Assembly (NCBI GenBank): GCA_947579665.1
Contig: OX388350.1
Span: 90,043,152-90,107,151, forward strand
DNA length: 64,000 nucleotides
Direction: 5' to 3'
Origin: Sympetrum striolatum
Lineage: Eukaryota; Arthropoda; Insecta; Odonata; Libellulidae
Positions 43,039 through 54,549 of this stretch are shown piece by piece (position 1 is the first letter of the stretch; each line of letters opens with the position of its first letter). The position numbers and the translations under genes were made by a program. The notes under the pieces are model-generated. The model saw nothing but the letters and a program-made list of their open reading frames with translations, did no database searches and was not told where the DNA came from.

Positions 43039-44437
43039 CGATTTTACCTGCTTGGATACAATTTCTTAGGAATGTTGTCACATCGCTCTCATTTACAAGT
43101 AGGGGTGACTGGAAGTTGGTCTTCAGCTACACGTATAATGTAATGTACGTACTGTGTAAGTAATCTGATCCATTTTCAGTAACTAGAACAAGAGGAATTA
43201 GCTTCTGAGGAATAAAAAAGCATCGGCTTTTTGAAGTAATTTTGGAAAACGAATCAGTGTATTACAATAGATAGGAAAAAACTGATTTCATTCTCATCGA
43301 ATTAGCTAAGGACTCCCAAAACACATTCCTTGCAACAAAAATGCTGTTGACCAGTGATATTAGATACTTTTCTGAATAGAAAATCACTCAAATTTAAAAC
43401 TTCCCATTTATTAAAATTATATAATTAATTAACCATTTTCACTCGTTGACGACCTTTTTAATGTAAATTTACAATTACATGCAAAATACTTTAATTGAAT
43501 GATGAGGATAATTCACTTTTACAATTCATGAACCACAATAAACTTTCTTATACACTTGGACCACTGTTATTGAGTCCAATGCAACATTTTACGTGATGTC
43601 ACAGAGAATAAGCAGTATTAGAATATTAATATTAATTATTACTATTATTTAATAATACTCTATACAACGGAGTAAAAGAGATTAAGAGTCGCATCATTCC
43701 GTTAGGGTAAATTCGCTATAGTTTGGTGCCTCAAAGGAGCTGACCCTGAAATGACCTTGCTCAGAGTTCACTGGGTCCCACACGCAAATCGATTCTTCGG
43801 CACGTGACCACTTTGTGTGAGGAAAGCATCCCAAAGTGATACTTATCTTTGAAAATTGTAGCTTTCTCTCGAGTATACTGTTCAGGCGACTACCGTAATA
43901 AAGTTTCTATTTATTGTGTATTCTAGTGGTCTGCCAATTACAGAATTTAATTAGAAATAACAGTCCGACGTATTCGAAAAAAGTACCAGAAGAAGGAATA
44001 TCGAATGAAGATTAATTTTCTGGTGTTGTGCCATCTGCAATGACGGTTTCCAAAACCGACTTTCCAAAAAGAAGTTTTACTTTTCCACGGTCAATAAGAT
44101 TAAGAATATTATTGCACACTCACAATTCACGAAGGTTCGACTAAGCGACTCCGTAATTCATGATGATTTCCATTCAGCATACATAAATACCTTTAAAACA
44201 CCTAAGTTAAGTTAAATACTCCTACTTTTAGTAGTGTTAAAAAGTGCTTCAACAGCTTCGGTCATTTCGCTCTCACCGACTCGTTCTGTTTCAAGCGATC
44301 ATTTGTATTCATTCAAATAAATTTAAAATCATAATTATTAACGCAATTTCGATATCATCGCTATATAATTATCGGTTACTTATTAAAACTGAGAACAAAT
44401 ATTGGCTATTAAAAAACAATGCGGATTATTAACTTAT
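43039..44437. other. Unassigned AT-rich DNA
   Basis: No conserved frames or repeats recognised. Confidence 0.35.
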
Positions 44438-45060
44438 GCTGCCATTAATGGATGTTGACGATCACATTTATCACTTCGTTGGTAGCTGTGCTCTCAGCAG
44501 TTGCTAATCCACCCCATTGCTTTATATTGTCCGTCCTCTTCTACCTTCAATCATCAACTGTAGCAGGTAATATTAAGTGGTCCGCAGGATGTGCCCTAGA
44601 TATGCCGTTTTCCTCTTCTTAATTGTTAACAACAGTTCTTGCTGCTTTTGTATTCGTTTGAGTACTTCTCCATTACTCACTCTCTCCGTCCATGATATTT
44701 TAAGCACCCTGCGGTAAGTCCACATTTCAAATACCTTGATCTATTTTGTTATTGCCTTCTTTGAAGTCCATGCCTCAGAGCCATATTGACAAGATGTCAC
44801 ATTTGGCAAAACGAATCCTAAGGTTCAGGTCTAGATCTATGAACGCGAGAGCTTACTTGAATTTTATGAAGACATTACGAGCAATTTCTATGCGATCACC
44901 AATCTTCACGAGCCATATTCCAAAATACTCAAATCTGTTCACTCTTTTAATTGCGCAGCCTTCAATTGTTAAACTGGTGTTAGTGAAGCAATCTGGTTGT
45001 CGGGATATAATCATATAATGCGTCTATTTCATGTTAACATTCAAGAATGAACACACTTTA
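44438..45060 (-). pseudogene. LINE ORF2 C-terminal region, decayed
   Basis: On the minus strand in shifting frames: LTIEGCAIKRVNRFEYFGIW, GDRIEIARNVFIKFK, DLDLNLRIRFAKCDILSIWL, then GMDFKEGNNKIDQ, RRVLKISWTERVSNGEVLKR, IQKQQELLLTIKKRKTAYLG and HILRTT. This is the thumb and post-RT region (LGSWL...RIEIAR, DLNLxxRxxxLxxxVxSxLLYG, EVLxRxxKxRELLxTIKxRKxxYLGH) of a LINE ORF2 type common in arthropods. Stops are frequent. It ends near 44440 with a VNVIVNIH-like terminal stretch. Confidence 0.82.
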
Positions 45061-45434
45061 TGGGGTGCCCATAATTTGTCTTGATCTACTAGTTTGACAC
45101 CAAAATATGCAAAATATAGTTTTTAGACGTGATTCGTCCCTGCCGATGACGATTGCTCGGCTCCACCCCCCAACTATCGTGGACTCGTCGCTCAATTAAA
45201 AGGACTGTGTGGTTTCAACCCCCCTTTTCACCAAATGCCAAAAATGCTCATTAGGAGGTGAAACCCGTTTAAACTCATTATATTACACTAGGTTTAAGGA
45301 TCATATTGAAAATTACAAGAAAACGTGATGTGATGGAATTGTTTCGCTAATTTTTCTGAAATCAGCACATCGGAATACATAAGAATCAGTTTTTTCTTTG
45401 CTTTTTTTCATCGCAGGCCTGTGTAATTATTATC

Positions 45435-45545
45435 TTCTATTTACAAAGAAACACAACTATTCCCTAGAAGGATTCAACTAGCCGGGATTCGAACCTTGGA
45501 ATTGGAGTAATAGCACGCAAACCACTCCGTCACCACAGTCGGTAG
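45435..45545 (-). mobile_element. tRNA-derived SINE, copy 2
   Basis: Minus strand: GTGACGGAGTGGTTTGCGTG (A-box-like), then CAATTCCAAGGTTCGAATCCC (perfect B box GGTTCGAATCC), then CTAGTTGAATCCTTCTAGGG and AATAGTTGTG. The post-B-box body matches the copy at 34905-35055. The tRNA-like head is 3'-shifted and does not give a full cloverleaf. Confidence 0.7.
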
Positions 45546-46771
45546 AAGCCTTGCTATTTTGTAAGAATCTTTAAACCTTTAAAAAATCTAAAATTGAATT
45601 CAAGAAGTTGTTAACTTTAAGAATGTCGTGTTCTGAAACACCTCCGCAAATACTCGGGAAAACACATTCCAAGGTGAATTCTTAATTTGATGAATTAGTA
45701 ATACGCAGTAACGAATTAAATACGATCCGGTGTAAATTTTCACTGTTCTCTCCAAGGCCTATTCATCTGCTTGTTTTTATAATTGTGTTTCATATTTAAA
45801 TACTGTTATGTTTTAACGTCCGTCTTTAGAAGTATACATAAGTATTGCATTAGTTTAGCGATATCATTTCATTACTTATATTTTGAAAAATGTTAACACT
45901 AATTACACAGACCTACTGATTTTGACTTTTCTTCGGTAACATGGATGATAATAGCTGTTCTTAACTGATTGTGGGTCGCGGATTACAGACGTCCACTCGA
46001 AAAAGTTCAAACAAGTAAGGATTTTTTGTTAAGGCGAATTTTACCTTTTTTCTCAATCGTAATTCCACATGTGTTTGCGTACACCGCAATCTTCGTGTTA
46101 AAGCATTTTTTCTCTTAGTGTTACACGAAGTAAGGAGAGGCTGTAAATAAAACAAAGGTTGAATTAAGATTTCTAATTCATAAAGAGTAATCCCCGTTGT
46201 TTATCCACTCATCTGCTATCCATTTCTACACCACCATGGTTAAATACGCTCTTAGAAAGGTGTCCTGAACTTAAGAATTAGTAACACACAGATCCCTCTG
46301 GTTACTTATTACTTACTAGGAATCAAAAGGACGCTGAAAGCATGTTTGCAGTTGAAAATGACAACTCATCGCCGTAGAAGAGGGTCGTCGCGACAGATCG
46401 AGGTTGGAAGCGAAAGGCGGAGAACCGTATTTTGTTTAATAATGCACAAAGACCAATTGGAATGTAATAGATTTTACACTACAAGTGGCTAAACCCAGCC
46501 ACGCTTCGCTGTGGTTCAGTCAGGTATGAAATCAATGGGAACGTAGAGAAAAGGTATTCTAGCGAACATAGATTCAGCGAGGAAATACATCATTCAATTC
46601 AATACCCTGCCTTGCCTTGCGTTTGCAAAGGAAAGGAGGAAGATAGAGTTTTTCATGGAAAATAACGGCTAACAGCACTATGACTCTTATTATGACTTAA
46701 GGATATGAAGCTCGATCATTCGGATATTGCAACTGCATGCGTCTTAACCAGGTTCAAACAATGTAACAATC
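45546..46771. other. Unassigned DNA with one repeat-like hairpin
   Basis: GTGGCTAAACCCAGCCACGC followed by TTCGCTGTGGTTCAGTCAGG (46482-46522) looks like the end of an interspersed repeat, comparable in style to the ACCCGTTGA-type hairpin at 21928. No gene was recognised. Confidence 0.35.
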
Positions 46772-46801
46772 AAGTAACTCAAACTTTGATTTGAGTTACT
46801 T
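46772..46801. repeat. Perfect hairpin, 12-bp arms
   Basis: AAGTAACTCAAA (46772-46783) pairs exactly with TTTGAGTTACTT (46790-46801) around a 6-base loop. Confidence 0.7.
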
Positions 46802-46825
46802 TGTATTTGATAACGAAAACACATA

Positions 46826-46915
46826 ATTAATTCATTTCCAAAACAAAACAAATGAATTGAACTAAATACAACATTCGGTTTCAAATCGACTCACATTTCG
46901 ATTGGCAATTGTCAG
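46826..46915 (-). repeat. Short dispersed repeat, reverse copy of 12915
   Basis: The minus strand carries GAAATGTGAGTCGATTTGAA, ACCGAATGTTGTATTTAG and CATTTGTTTTGTTTTGGAAA in the same order as 12920-13010. Confidence 0.55.
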
Positions 46916-49900
46916 ATTTCGATAATAAAGTGGTGGATAAATTTGCGAGAAATCCGAGGAGGTTGTGCTTCAATTGAGATATTTTTTGTTCATTATATCT
47001 CTAATAGCATACTACTGTTTGTAACATTTTTCTTGCAGTAAAGTATTTGTTTTATTGTCATAACCTGCAGTTATTTTACCTTCATTACGTACCCTCAATC
47101 AGGCAGCTTGCCCCCCCCTAGCCCAGTGGCTGGCGACGCCCTTGGTGGACCCATGAAGCAGTAGCTTCTCAAACTCCATGGACTTCCTTTCACGAACAGT
47201 AGGAGCTGTTTTAAGGGCCAACTTCAAGCCGTTGCTTCTAAGAAAAAGCCATTAGCATAGACATGAACGTCATCGAAGTTCCGAAACTGCGAATCTAATG
47301 ATTGTTCAGCGGGGGTAAGAGAAGGGTTCGCCCTCACTTTAAAATTTGTCGGAGAAATACAATGATATTTCACGTGCGAGCCGGAGACGGAATTTCCCTG
47401 CGATACTTACTGTACAAATCCAAGCAAACCAATTATTTCAGTGAATCTTGTTGTATTTTTACAAATCTTTTTTTCAGAAGTGAATTTATGAACCGATAAA
47501 CAGTTTAGATTTAGAAAGTTACGAATACAGAAATATAAAGAAAAATTTAACAAAAAAATGTCTTTGTGTATTTATTGTTTATGCAAAATTCTCGGTAACT
47601 GTACGTGGTGGACACCAACTCATTGCAAAAAATACAATAATAATTGAGCAGCTACGTCAATGTTAACAAACCGTGATGGCCTGTGTTATCAATGTATATG
47701 CGCATGAAAATTCTGTGATAATTATCATCTTTGGTACGAATTTCCGCAAAATAAGAGTGGATGCACAAATCTTATGGTCGAATAATAAAAAGGAAATCAA
47801 GCAAAACACCGCGGTCCACATAAATATGTGTACAAACGGGTAATTTAACGAAAGACCGTCCGCTCTAATTTCTGTCCATTCAAATAAATTACAACCAAAG
47901 TTTCCATGTCACGAAGATTTAAGAAGGAAAATGAAAAGGAAAAAAAAATTACTTTCGACTAAATATTTGTTACGATGACGAAATATATCCAAGAGTTGAC
48001 TTATTGTTGAAGAGGAAAATATTTTCAATGAATAGGATTCGCAGATTGTGTGTGTCGCAATCACTGATTTCTTCACAAAGAGAAGAGTGAAGGACTCTCG
48101 TTCTGACGACATAATCAATTAAAGGCCATTTAGACATTGTCACTTTCACGCGGAGTTTATTTCTTCGTTGATGCAATCAGACGAGAGTCGCTCTTTTGGA
48201 TTGAACTCAATCTCCATTTTTAAATATCCCAAAGCTAGTTTCGTTCGGAGAATGAAGTAAAACAAAAAAATCCCGAATTTCTTTCGAATCCCATTTGAAT
48301 ACCGAACTGGAATTAATCTAAATTAATGCCGTGTGCGTGAATTTGAACTTTCCACAGTGACTCTTGGTCAAGCGGTTGCTGTTTCGCCTCTACGCCTTTT
48401 TCCCATATTTTATGAGGTCGGCTGATGAATAATAGTTTGGGTGATTATACGAATTTTATACCCTTCTGCCGCCAACCCTGAACCGGAAAGTCATACAAAC
48501 AGACGCAACCAATCCCTGAAAAATCCTGATCGGCCAACCCCCAATCGGCCACCAACGCCTTGGTCACTTTTCGGAAGTATTTGAGAAACACTCCCTCGCA
48601 TCGGAAACACAGAGAACGTCGATTTGGAATTACAGTTTAAACAACCTCATATAATGGGTGTACTCAGCGCTCGTCAGCGCCTACTCTGGATGCAGGAGGA
48701 GTCCGGAAGTTGTAAACCCGAAGGCCGATTATTTGGTAGTCCGCTCGAGTCACAGAAATCCGCGAGATCATCGTCATCATAGGTCATCTTGAGAAGGCTC
48801 TCTACCAAAAGATATCACCAAATTCGCTCGTAGGTGATATCGAAATTCACGATTCAACCAAGATTCGAGGGACGCTCATCCGACAAGACCTTGATGAATC
48901 ACGGTGAATGGATGTCCATTCACTCGCTCGACCTTTCAAAACCGCGCCATTCCTTTCTTACTACGAATCACGCATTGTCAACAAAAATTGCGTTCACACA
49001 GAAAAAGATTCCAGAGTGAGTTTCGAGTCGGCCATCTATTTCAAAAGAGAGATCCAACGAGATTTAACGAGATCTAACGAGATCCAGCTCGAATTAAAAA
49101 ACAGGAAGCGATTATTCCGAAAGGAAACTGGCTTTGATGACGTGAGACAACCACTTCTATTGAGTTAACACCCAAGCTCAATTAAAGAGCACTGCCAGAA
49201 TCATAAAATTTAAATAAAAAAATACGCGGGTATTTTACGTCAATGTATAGTTTTAGATTAATGCGATCAAGCGTATGACAGTCGAACGGAGCAGTTAAAA
49301 TAAGAACGGCCGAGTGAGTCAAACTCCTTGGAAAACTTGAAATGGGAAAAATTAATCAAATTGACGAGAAAGTAGATAAGTAAGGAGGAGTGATTATGTC
49401 GATGAAAACAAAGTCCGCGAACAACAGGAATGTACTACAAAACCAATTTGAGAGACAAGGCGTTGTTAAAAAAAGTCCCGCGATAATAGAGAGGCGCTCG
49501 TAAGCGATGAAGGTCATTACCACTGCGGCCTCAGAAAATGAAAACGACCTTTGCAGTTATTTTGGCAACGTCATTGAAAGCGTGCCAGTATTTTCCTTGA
49601 GTGTGTCACGAGCACATTTAGCACTCCATTCAGCTCTGGGAGATACGTAGTGGTTGGAGATGACAAAACAATTGAATGAAATCCCACCTCGAGAAATTAA
49701 GTTGTTCCGGAAAGTTGGTCGGGATTATAACGGCACATCCGGCAGAAAGCTTCAGCAAGAACGCTTTACCAATTGGTTCCACATAAATCGATGCCAAATT
49801 TCAACATTGCTAAAATCTATGGTCGAAGGCATCACTTTGTGGAAATCCATGACAAATAAATAACTAAAAGATTCAGGGCTGTTCCAGCCGAAACCGGTCG

Positions 49901-50589
49901 CGTTTTCTAATAAACGGTGGAAACTGTAAAAGTGAATCTTTTAATTATTTATTTCGACATAGCATTCAATTTTGGGTGTGCTCAAACGACTGTGGTTACG
50001 TAATTGTAGAAGCACGTGGGCATAACTGAATCGCTTAAACAAAATGGAACTGCAGATTACTGAATGAAATTGGTTTAGCTGCGTCGGTGGGAATTTACAG
50101 AAATATAAAAGCTAGGAAGTTTCCACTCTTTTACTGGCGACTAGAAAAAATCTAAATGTGAAACTTCTTTTGTTTTCCTTTGCGTTCATCGAGGTTAGGC
50201 TGAAACACAAGAATCAGGAGTCACTAAATCGGATCCGCTTTAGAGAAAATCAGTCCGAAGAAAGTGATACAAGTTGTTTAGTTTTTAATATTGCATCGAT
50301 TAAAGGAGTGTGTTTCCTTACTTCACATTTTTTTCGAATCTTTCTCCCAAACTATTGAATGAGAATGTAAAATCCTTGAAAACGGTGAGATTTTGGTTAA
50401 CCGAATAGCAAACTTTTAATATGAATTAAATATCATTCCTGATTGTTTGTCCGTGTACGTGAAACGAGTAGAGATAGAATTCGCCCATCTCCTTAAGAAC
50501 ACGTACACGGGGACGGTGCCATTCATTTATACACTTTTCACGTTAACGCTACACGTCTTGCGCACACGTTGATTGTGTCCCAGCCATTA
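46916..50589. other. Unassigned DNA
   Basis: No gene recognised. An 11-bp minisatellite (AACGAGATCTA-like, about 3.5 units) lies at 49049-49087. The phrase CCGAAACCGGTCG at 49888 is shared with the loop of the inverted repeat at 32897. GC is slightly raised at 48470-48780 without any frame of note. Confidence 0.35.
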
Positions 50590-51010
50590 CACCATCTCCG
50601 GTGCTATTTCAAATGGGGATAACGAAGTTGTATGTTAGGACCTTCCCGGTGAGAAATCGACTTCAAAATTCGAATTAAATAAGTTTTATTTCTGCCAGGG
50701 CGTATCTTCTAAAAGATTCTGCGTTAGACAATAGGCGTCTCTACTATTTGAAACGTATGGCGGGAATTTCAAATAATTTATGATAGAGTTCCGAAAATAC
50801 TTTAAGCTGCATCCCGGTAGGATAGGGAATTCAAAATCATAGAAAACGCGCTATTGTTTATTTATAGAACTGTGACTAAATTTCTGTGAGTTTGACGCCA
50901 GGTGGGTGCACTTTTCTCTAATTTAAAATAAGTTGCGGCGATTTTTAGGAATATTTACAATCCCTTTTTTTTCTTTTGAAAACCTTCTCGATATCGGCTT
51001 TAAATTTGTA
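50590..51010 (+). mobile_element. Decayed B-box element fragment, plus orientation
   Basis: Module text is recognisable (CAAATGGGGATAACGAAG, CTTCCCGGTGAGAAATCGAC, TTTTAGGAATATTTACAATCC, CTTCTCGATATCGGCTTTAAA), but its B boxes are mutated beyond the consensus (for example GAGTTTGACGCCAGG at 50888). It meets a minus-orientation copy at 51015. Confidence 0.6.
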
Positions 51011-51014
51011 GTAC

Positions 51015-51655
51015 AAGTAAAAGTTGCTTGCATATCGCAAGCATACGTTTAAAGCACTATAATTTGCAATTACTTAAAAATCTTAAAAGAATTATCATGC
51101 CTTACTTCTGTTCACATGCTCAATCATTCTGGGAAGGGCCTTCAATAGGATTCCGTTATCACCATTATAAATGCATTGAGGAACATAAATAACTCACTGG
51201 GATCGAACCAAGGACCATCAGCGGACCGTTAAACAGCGTACATAAAATATAATCATGATCTCTAACAACATGCCGAGTTTCAAGCTTCCATCTTATCGGG
51301 AAGTGATTTTTTTATCTCAAAAATCGCCGCAATGCATTTTAAATGGGAGATATTTTCCCTGACCTAACGTCGAACCAAGGATAATCTTCGAAGATGTCAT
51401 TATGGTTTTCGTTGGATATGCACGATTTCTAGTGATATTTCGAATTTCAACTCTCTACTTTGCAGGAAAGTTCCTTAAAAAATTTTCGAAATTCCCCGCC
51501 ATGTATCCTTGTATGGAGAAAATCGCGGCTTTAGGGCCTTCTGGAATCGAACCCATGACGCTGAGGTTCGAAATTGCCTTTTTTGCTGGCGGTTAGACGC
51601 TATTGCCAGTACGTAGTAAAAATTTCAAGCCAGTGGCACTAAGCAAATACAGACC
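51015..51655 (-). mobile_element. B-box element, minus orientation, internally shortened
   Basis: It starts with the 3' end (AAGTAAAAGTTGCTTGCATA and the CTTGCATATCGCAAG hairpin) and keeps motifs at 51203, 51370 and 51547, spaced 167 and 177 bp. These correspond to the first three modules of type A. It ends after GGTTAGACGCTATTGCCAGT. The last three modules are missing. Confidence 0.8.
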
Positions 51656-51929
51656 CGTTTTTAATGAAATTCAGGGAAAATAATTGGCATACCATCCCTA
51701 AGACGTTAGAACAGAGTTTCTACGTCGCTTAGCCCACCAGCTTGCGGAAAAGAAAAATTTTAATCATAAATTTGACAAGGAAAAACATCTGGCTAGTTAT
51801 GACTGGAGAAAGTGTTATCCTAATCTGTGTGTACGAAAAGCAGAATCAACTTCATTAGCTTAAGGGTTTTGATAAACCCTTACTTCGATGAGTTTCTAAA
51901 ATCTTGAACGAGATCCAAGATATTGTAAA

Positions 51930-52235
51930 TCAAGTTCCTTCAAAGCAGAACTTGCGGATGAAAAAGCTAAAGAGGTAAAGGAAGAAGAAAGAAAAAAGGA
52001 GAAGATGATAATGAAAAAGGTGAAAAACAAAACATCGGAAAGAATGAAACCACAAACTGAAACTCGATGAAAATTGCTCGCACAAAATTTCGAATCAGAG
52101 GAAGATGATAATGCTGAATGTGTTAACTGTAACGAGATGTTGCTCCGCTCATGAAGCGTGTGCTGGATGCGAAGAAGATTGTGTTTGTGAACATTGCAAG
52201 AAAATGTCTGAAACAAAATACAGTTTCTTTTAGCA
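51930..52235 (+). pseudogene. Possible transposase C-terminal tail
   Basis: In broken plus-strand frames: ADEKAKEVKEEERKKEKM, IMKKVKNKTSERMKPQTETR, then FESEEDDNAECVNCNEMLL and a Cys/Glu-rich end with CAGCEEDCVCEHCKK and a stop at 52233. Lys/Glu-rich stretches followed by an acidic, CxxC-bearing tail occur at the ends of some pogo/Tigger-like transposases. No DDE core is visible upstream, so this is tentative. Confidence 0.35.
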
Positions 52236-52559
52236 AAAACATATTATTTTATATTCATATTTTGTTAATCGTGGCATTGATATTGATTTATAATAGTTAG
52301 TAATACGAATATACGTTGATTTTGTATGAAACCGTGTTTATCAATTCAAGATTTTTTCCCTGGCCACTTTACAACAGTTGAAAAATAAAACAAAATTGCG
52401 AGATTCTTGATAATTTGATAGTTATTGATTCTGCACTAACTACATGCTTAGTATTTTTTTAAATTACATTTCCTTCTAAAATAGTAAACACAACACACAT
52501 TTTGTCTTAAATAGAGAATTTAAATTCAAGAGATCGCTGGAAGCCATGCATATACAACG

Positions 52560-52690
52560 AAAACTACAAAGACATCTTCGAAGATTATCCTCGGTTCGAC
52601 GGTCAGGGCAAATATTCTCATATTCAAAATGCATTGCGACGATTTAAGATTTTTCAAAATATCTTCTAAAAAGAGTGGTCCGCTGTTATT
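52560..52690 (+). repeat. Single B-box module
   Basis: GAAGATTATCCTCGGTTCGA (B box core GGTTCGA at 52594) is followed by TCAGGGCAAATATTC, AAATGCATTGCGACGATTTA and AGATTTTTCAAAATAT. This matches the second module of type A. Confidence 0.7.
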
Positions 52691-53515
52691 TTATGAGTCG
52701 GGAGTATACACAAACACAACAAATATTTCTATGCTAGGGTGTTGAAAGTGTTGCTTCACATATTAAAATGAAAACGGAGATCAACAACTGAAGTAGGAAC
52801 ATTTTCCATAACTCCAATTCAAAATTCAAAAATGGTTGTTTTGAAAATATAATTCCATAAATTCGACGATGAAGTAAAATTAGGGGAAACGCCATTCGTT
52901 GAACTTTTTCATATTCTATTTCAGGCGTCCAAAAACCACGTTCTATACCTCAGTCCCAAAGCAAAGTCTTCAGGAGCCTCCGCAGAGAGGATTTAAATTC
53001 CGCAAGAAATTAATTCTATTGAAACACCGCGAGACAGAACTACGTCGAGACAAAGAGCACTGCTTTCGGTTTGCGATAACGATAGGATCGATAATGATAC
53101 TTCGATTAATTGGTTTCGAAAATCTTAACTTGAGAGCATTCCGGTCGAAATCAAACAAAGTTAAGAACTTAACTTATTTAACTTTAATGAACGGCTCTCG
53201 AAGATTTTTGATTTCTAAATTTCTTTCAAAAAGACTCTCATTCGGAAATTTCAAATTACAGCATTTGATAGCGTAACAAAAATGTCCGAAATTTTCTAAA
53301 CTCTGGGAAGCCGAAAGGTGGGTCCGGTGAAGGTACGTGAAGTATCCCTTCAGCGAGGAGATGACGAGTCTAGCGTTAGTCAAGATTTAAATTATAATTT
53401 TCTCTCCGACAAACGCCGGCTCGTGGGATGTTAATGTAATGTAGAAATAAAAATAACCCGAATGCTTAAAGTACATTTCTCAAAAATTTTCCTAACAAAC
53501 TTTTCCTTTTCGCAG
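52691..53515. other. Unassigned, possibly intronic
   Basis: Includes a 125-codon plus-strand frame (52899-53276), rich in Arg/Lys, with no motif. If the exon at 53516 is real this is its upstream intron. The polypyrimidine tract TTTTCCTTTTCGCAG lies at 53501-53515. Confidence 0.3.
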
Positions 53516-53580
53516 AGAACGCAATGGCTTGGAGAACACTAGGAAAATCTGCCCTCTTCGACCTCCGCAACAGATATGAG
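53516..53580 (+). CDS. Candidate first coding exon of a spliced gene
   Basis: A textbook acceptor (CTTTTCCTTTTCGCAG ending 53515) is followed by an 8-bp leader, ATG at 53524 and 19 codons (MAWRTLGKSALFDLRNRYE). The last codon is immediately followed by a strong donor, GTGAGT, at 53581. The exon is 65 bp and ends in phase 0. Its GC content and codon use stand out from the flanks. The N-terminus is basic and could be part of an organelle-targeting peptide, but I do not recognise the protein. The next exon must lie downstream, possibly outside the window. The CpG-rich patch at 28.8 kb, with its own GTGAGT donor, could be a non-coding first exon, but nothing links them directly. Confidence 0.45.
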
Positions 53581-53971
53581 GTGAGTCCACCGTTTTCTTC
53601 TAATAACAAATTCAAGTGCTTGGATTATTCAGCTCTTTGTTTTTCTGATGAAATCAGAGATATTCTAACTGGGCTCGTTTTCAACTCAATTGCGAACAAT
53701 TTTGACGTCGGACTGTTTGTTCCCATTGAGTGCTTCCTCTAACCAATACTTCATTACACACAAAACTCTATCAAATCCGCAATTTATTCATTCGATCACA
53801 AAACAGTTCGATGAAGTTCGGAACATTCGTTGCGATTCAAGAAAAGTTAAATCTGCTTTTATTTGGGACTTTATTTGCACTCCGAATTGCGTAACTGTCT
53901 AATTTCCCGAGTTATCATGAGGTAATCCAACAGATTTAAAACAAGGAAACACAGCGAATTATAATTGACTA

Positions 53972-54204
53972 CAGCGCCTGATTCCCAAGGAAGAATAGAC
54001 TTGAAAAAAGTCCTACGAGACCGGGATTCGAACCCGGGTATCCCGATTGCAGGTTAGGTGCTCTGACCTGCACCTGACCGGCAATCAGGAGACCCGGGTT
54101 CGTATCCCGGTCTCGTAGGACTTTTTTCAAGTATATTCTTCCTTGGGATTTTTCCTAATTGCACGCCATCTCGTGCAAAAGAACCGATTTTCCAGCGCCT
54201 GATT
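53972..54204. mobile_element. Inverted tRNA-SINE pair with 12-bp target duplication
   Basis: CAGCGCCTGATT flanks the insert on both sides (53972-53983 and 54193-54204). Inside are two head-to-head copies of one tRNA-like sequence. The right arm reads GACCGGCAATCAGGAGACCC then GGGTTCGTATCCCGGTCTCG and TAGGACTTTTTTCAAG. The left arm is its near-complement, extended by TCAGAGCACCT (A-box-like). The arms span about 80 bp to the shared end CCCAAGGAAGAATA. Only the right copy has a further tail (TCCTAATTGCACGCCATCTC to 54192). The 12-bp duplication indicates LINE-style retrotransposition of the whole inverted unit. Confidence 0.82.
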
Positions 54205-54357
54205 CGTAGTCAACCCACCGATGCAAATGGCGTCTAAAATGAATGACGGAGTCGCTAGGTGTTTTAAAATACCCACGACAGAAAATAAGTTTCACTTCAC
54301 ACAATTGAGATAATGAATTCTAATTAAAGCGGTCGTCTCCGTCTAATTAGCGTTTTT

Positions 54358-54390
54358 TACTTTCTCCATATACGAAGTATAGAGAAAGTA
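54358..54390. repeat. Imperfect palindrome opening a repeat block
   Basis: TACTTTCTC and its complement GAGAAAGTA bracket CATATACGAAGTATA. This palindrome, the following AAATTCGGCTTCGAGATT and a TG microsatellite form the start of an interspersed repeat. Confidence 0.6.
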
Positions 54391-54483
54391 TTGTTTTCAT
54401 GAAAAAATTCGGCTTCGAGATTGCAACGGAAATACACGTTTTGGGGTCCATAGAACACGTTTTGACCATTTTCTGAATGATGT

Positions 54484-54509
54484 TTGTGTGTATGTGTGTG
54501 TGTGTGTGT

Positions 54510-54544
<35 letters not shown>
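54484..54544 (+). repeat. (TG)n microsatellite
   Basis: About 60 bp of TG repeats with occasional TA interruptions. Confidence 0.95.
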
Positions 54545-54546
<2 letters not shown>

Positions 54547-54549
54547 TGT

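Noticed and set aside
51402..51596. Conserved small protein: frames at 51402, 61872 and 63011 share SGIEPM(T/A)xRF-like peptides
   Set aside because: They are translations of the same B-box module in related repeat copies. Frames are broken elsewhere in the same copies, so conservation comes from the repeat, not from coding.
54001..54120. True tRNA genes
   Set aside because: The T-arm and variable region look tRNA-like, but there is no acceptor stem pairing or full D and anticodon arms. Inverted arrangement, tail and 12-bp target duplication show a SINE.
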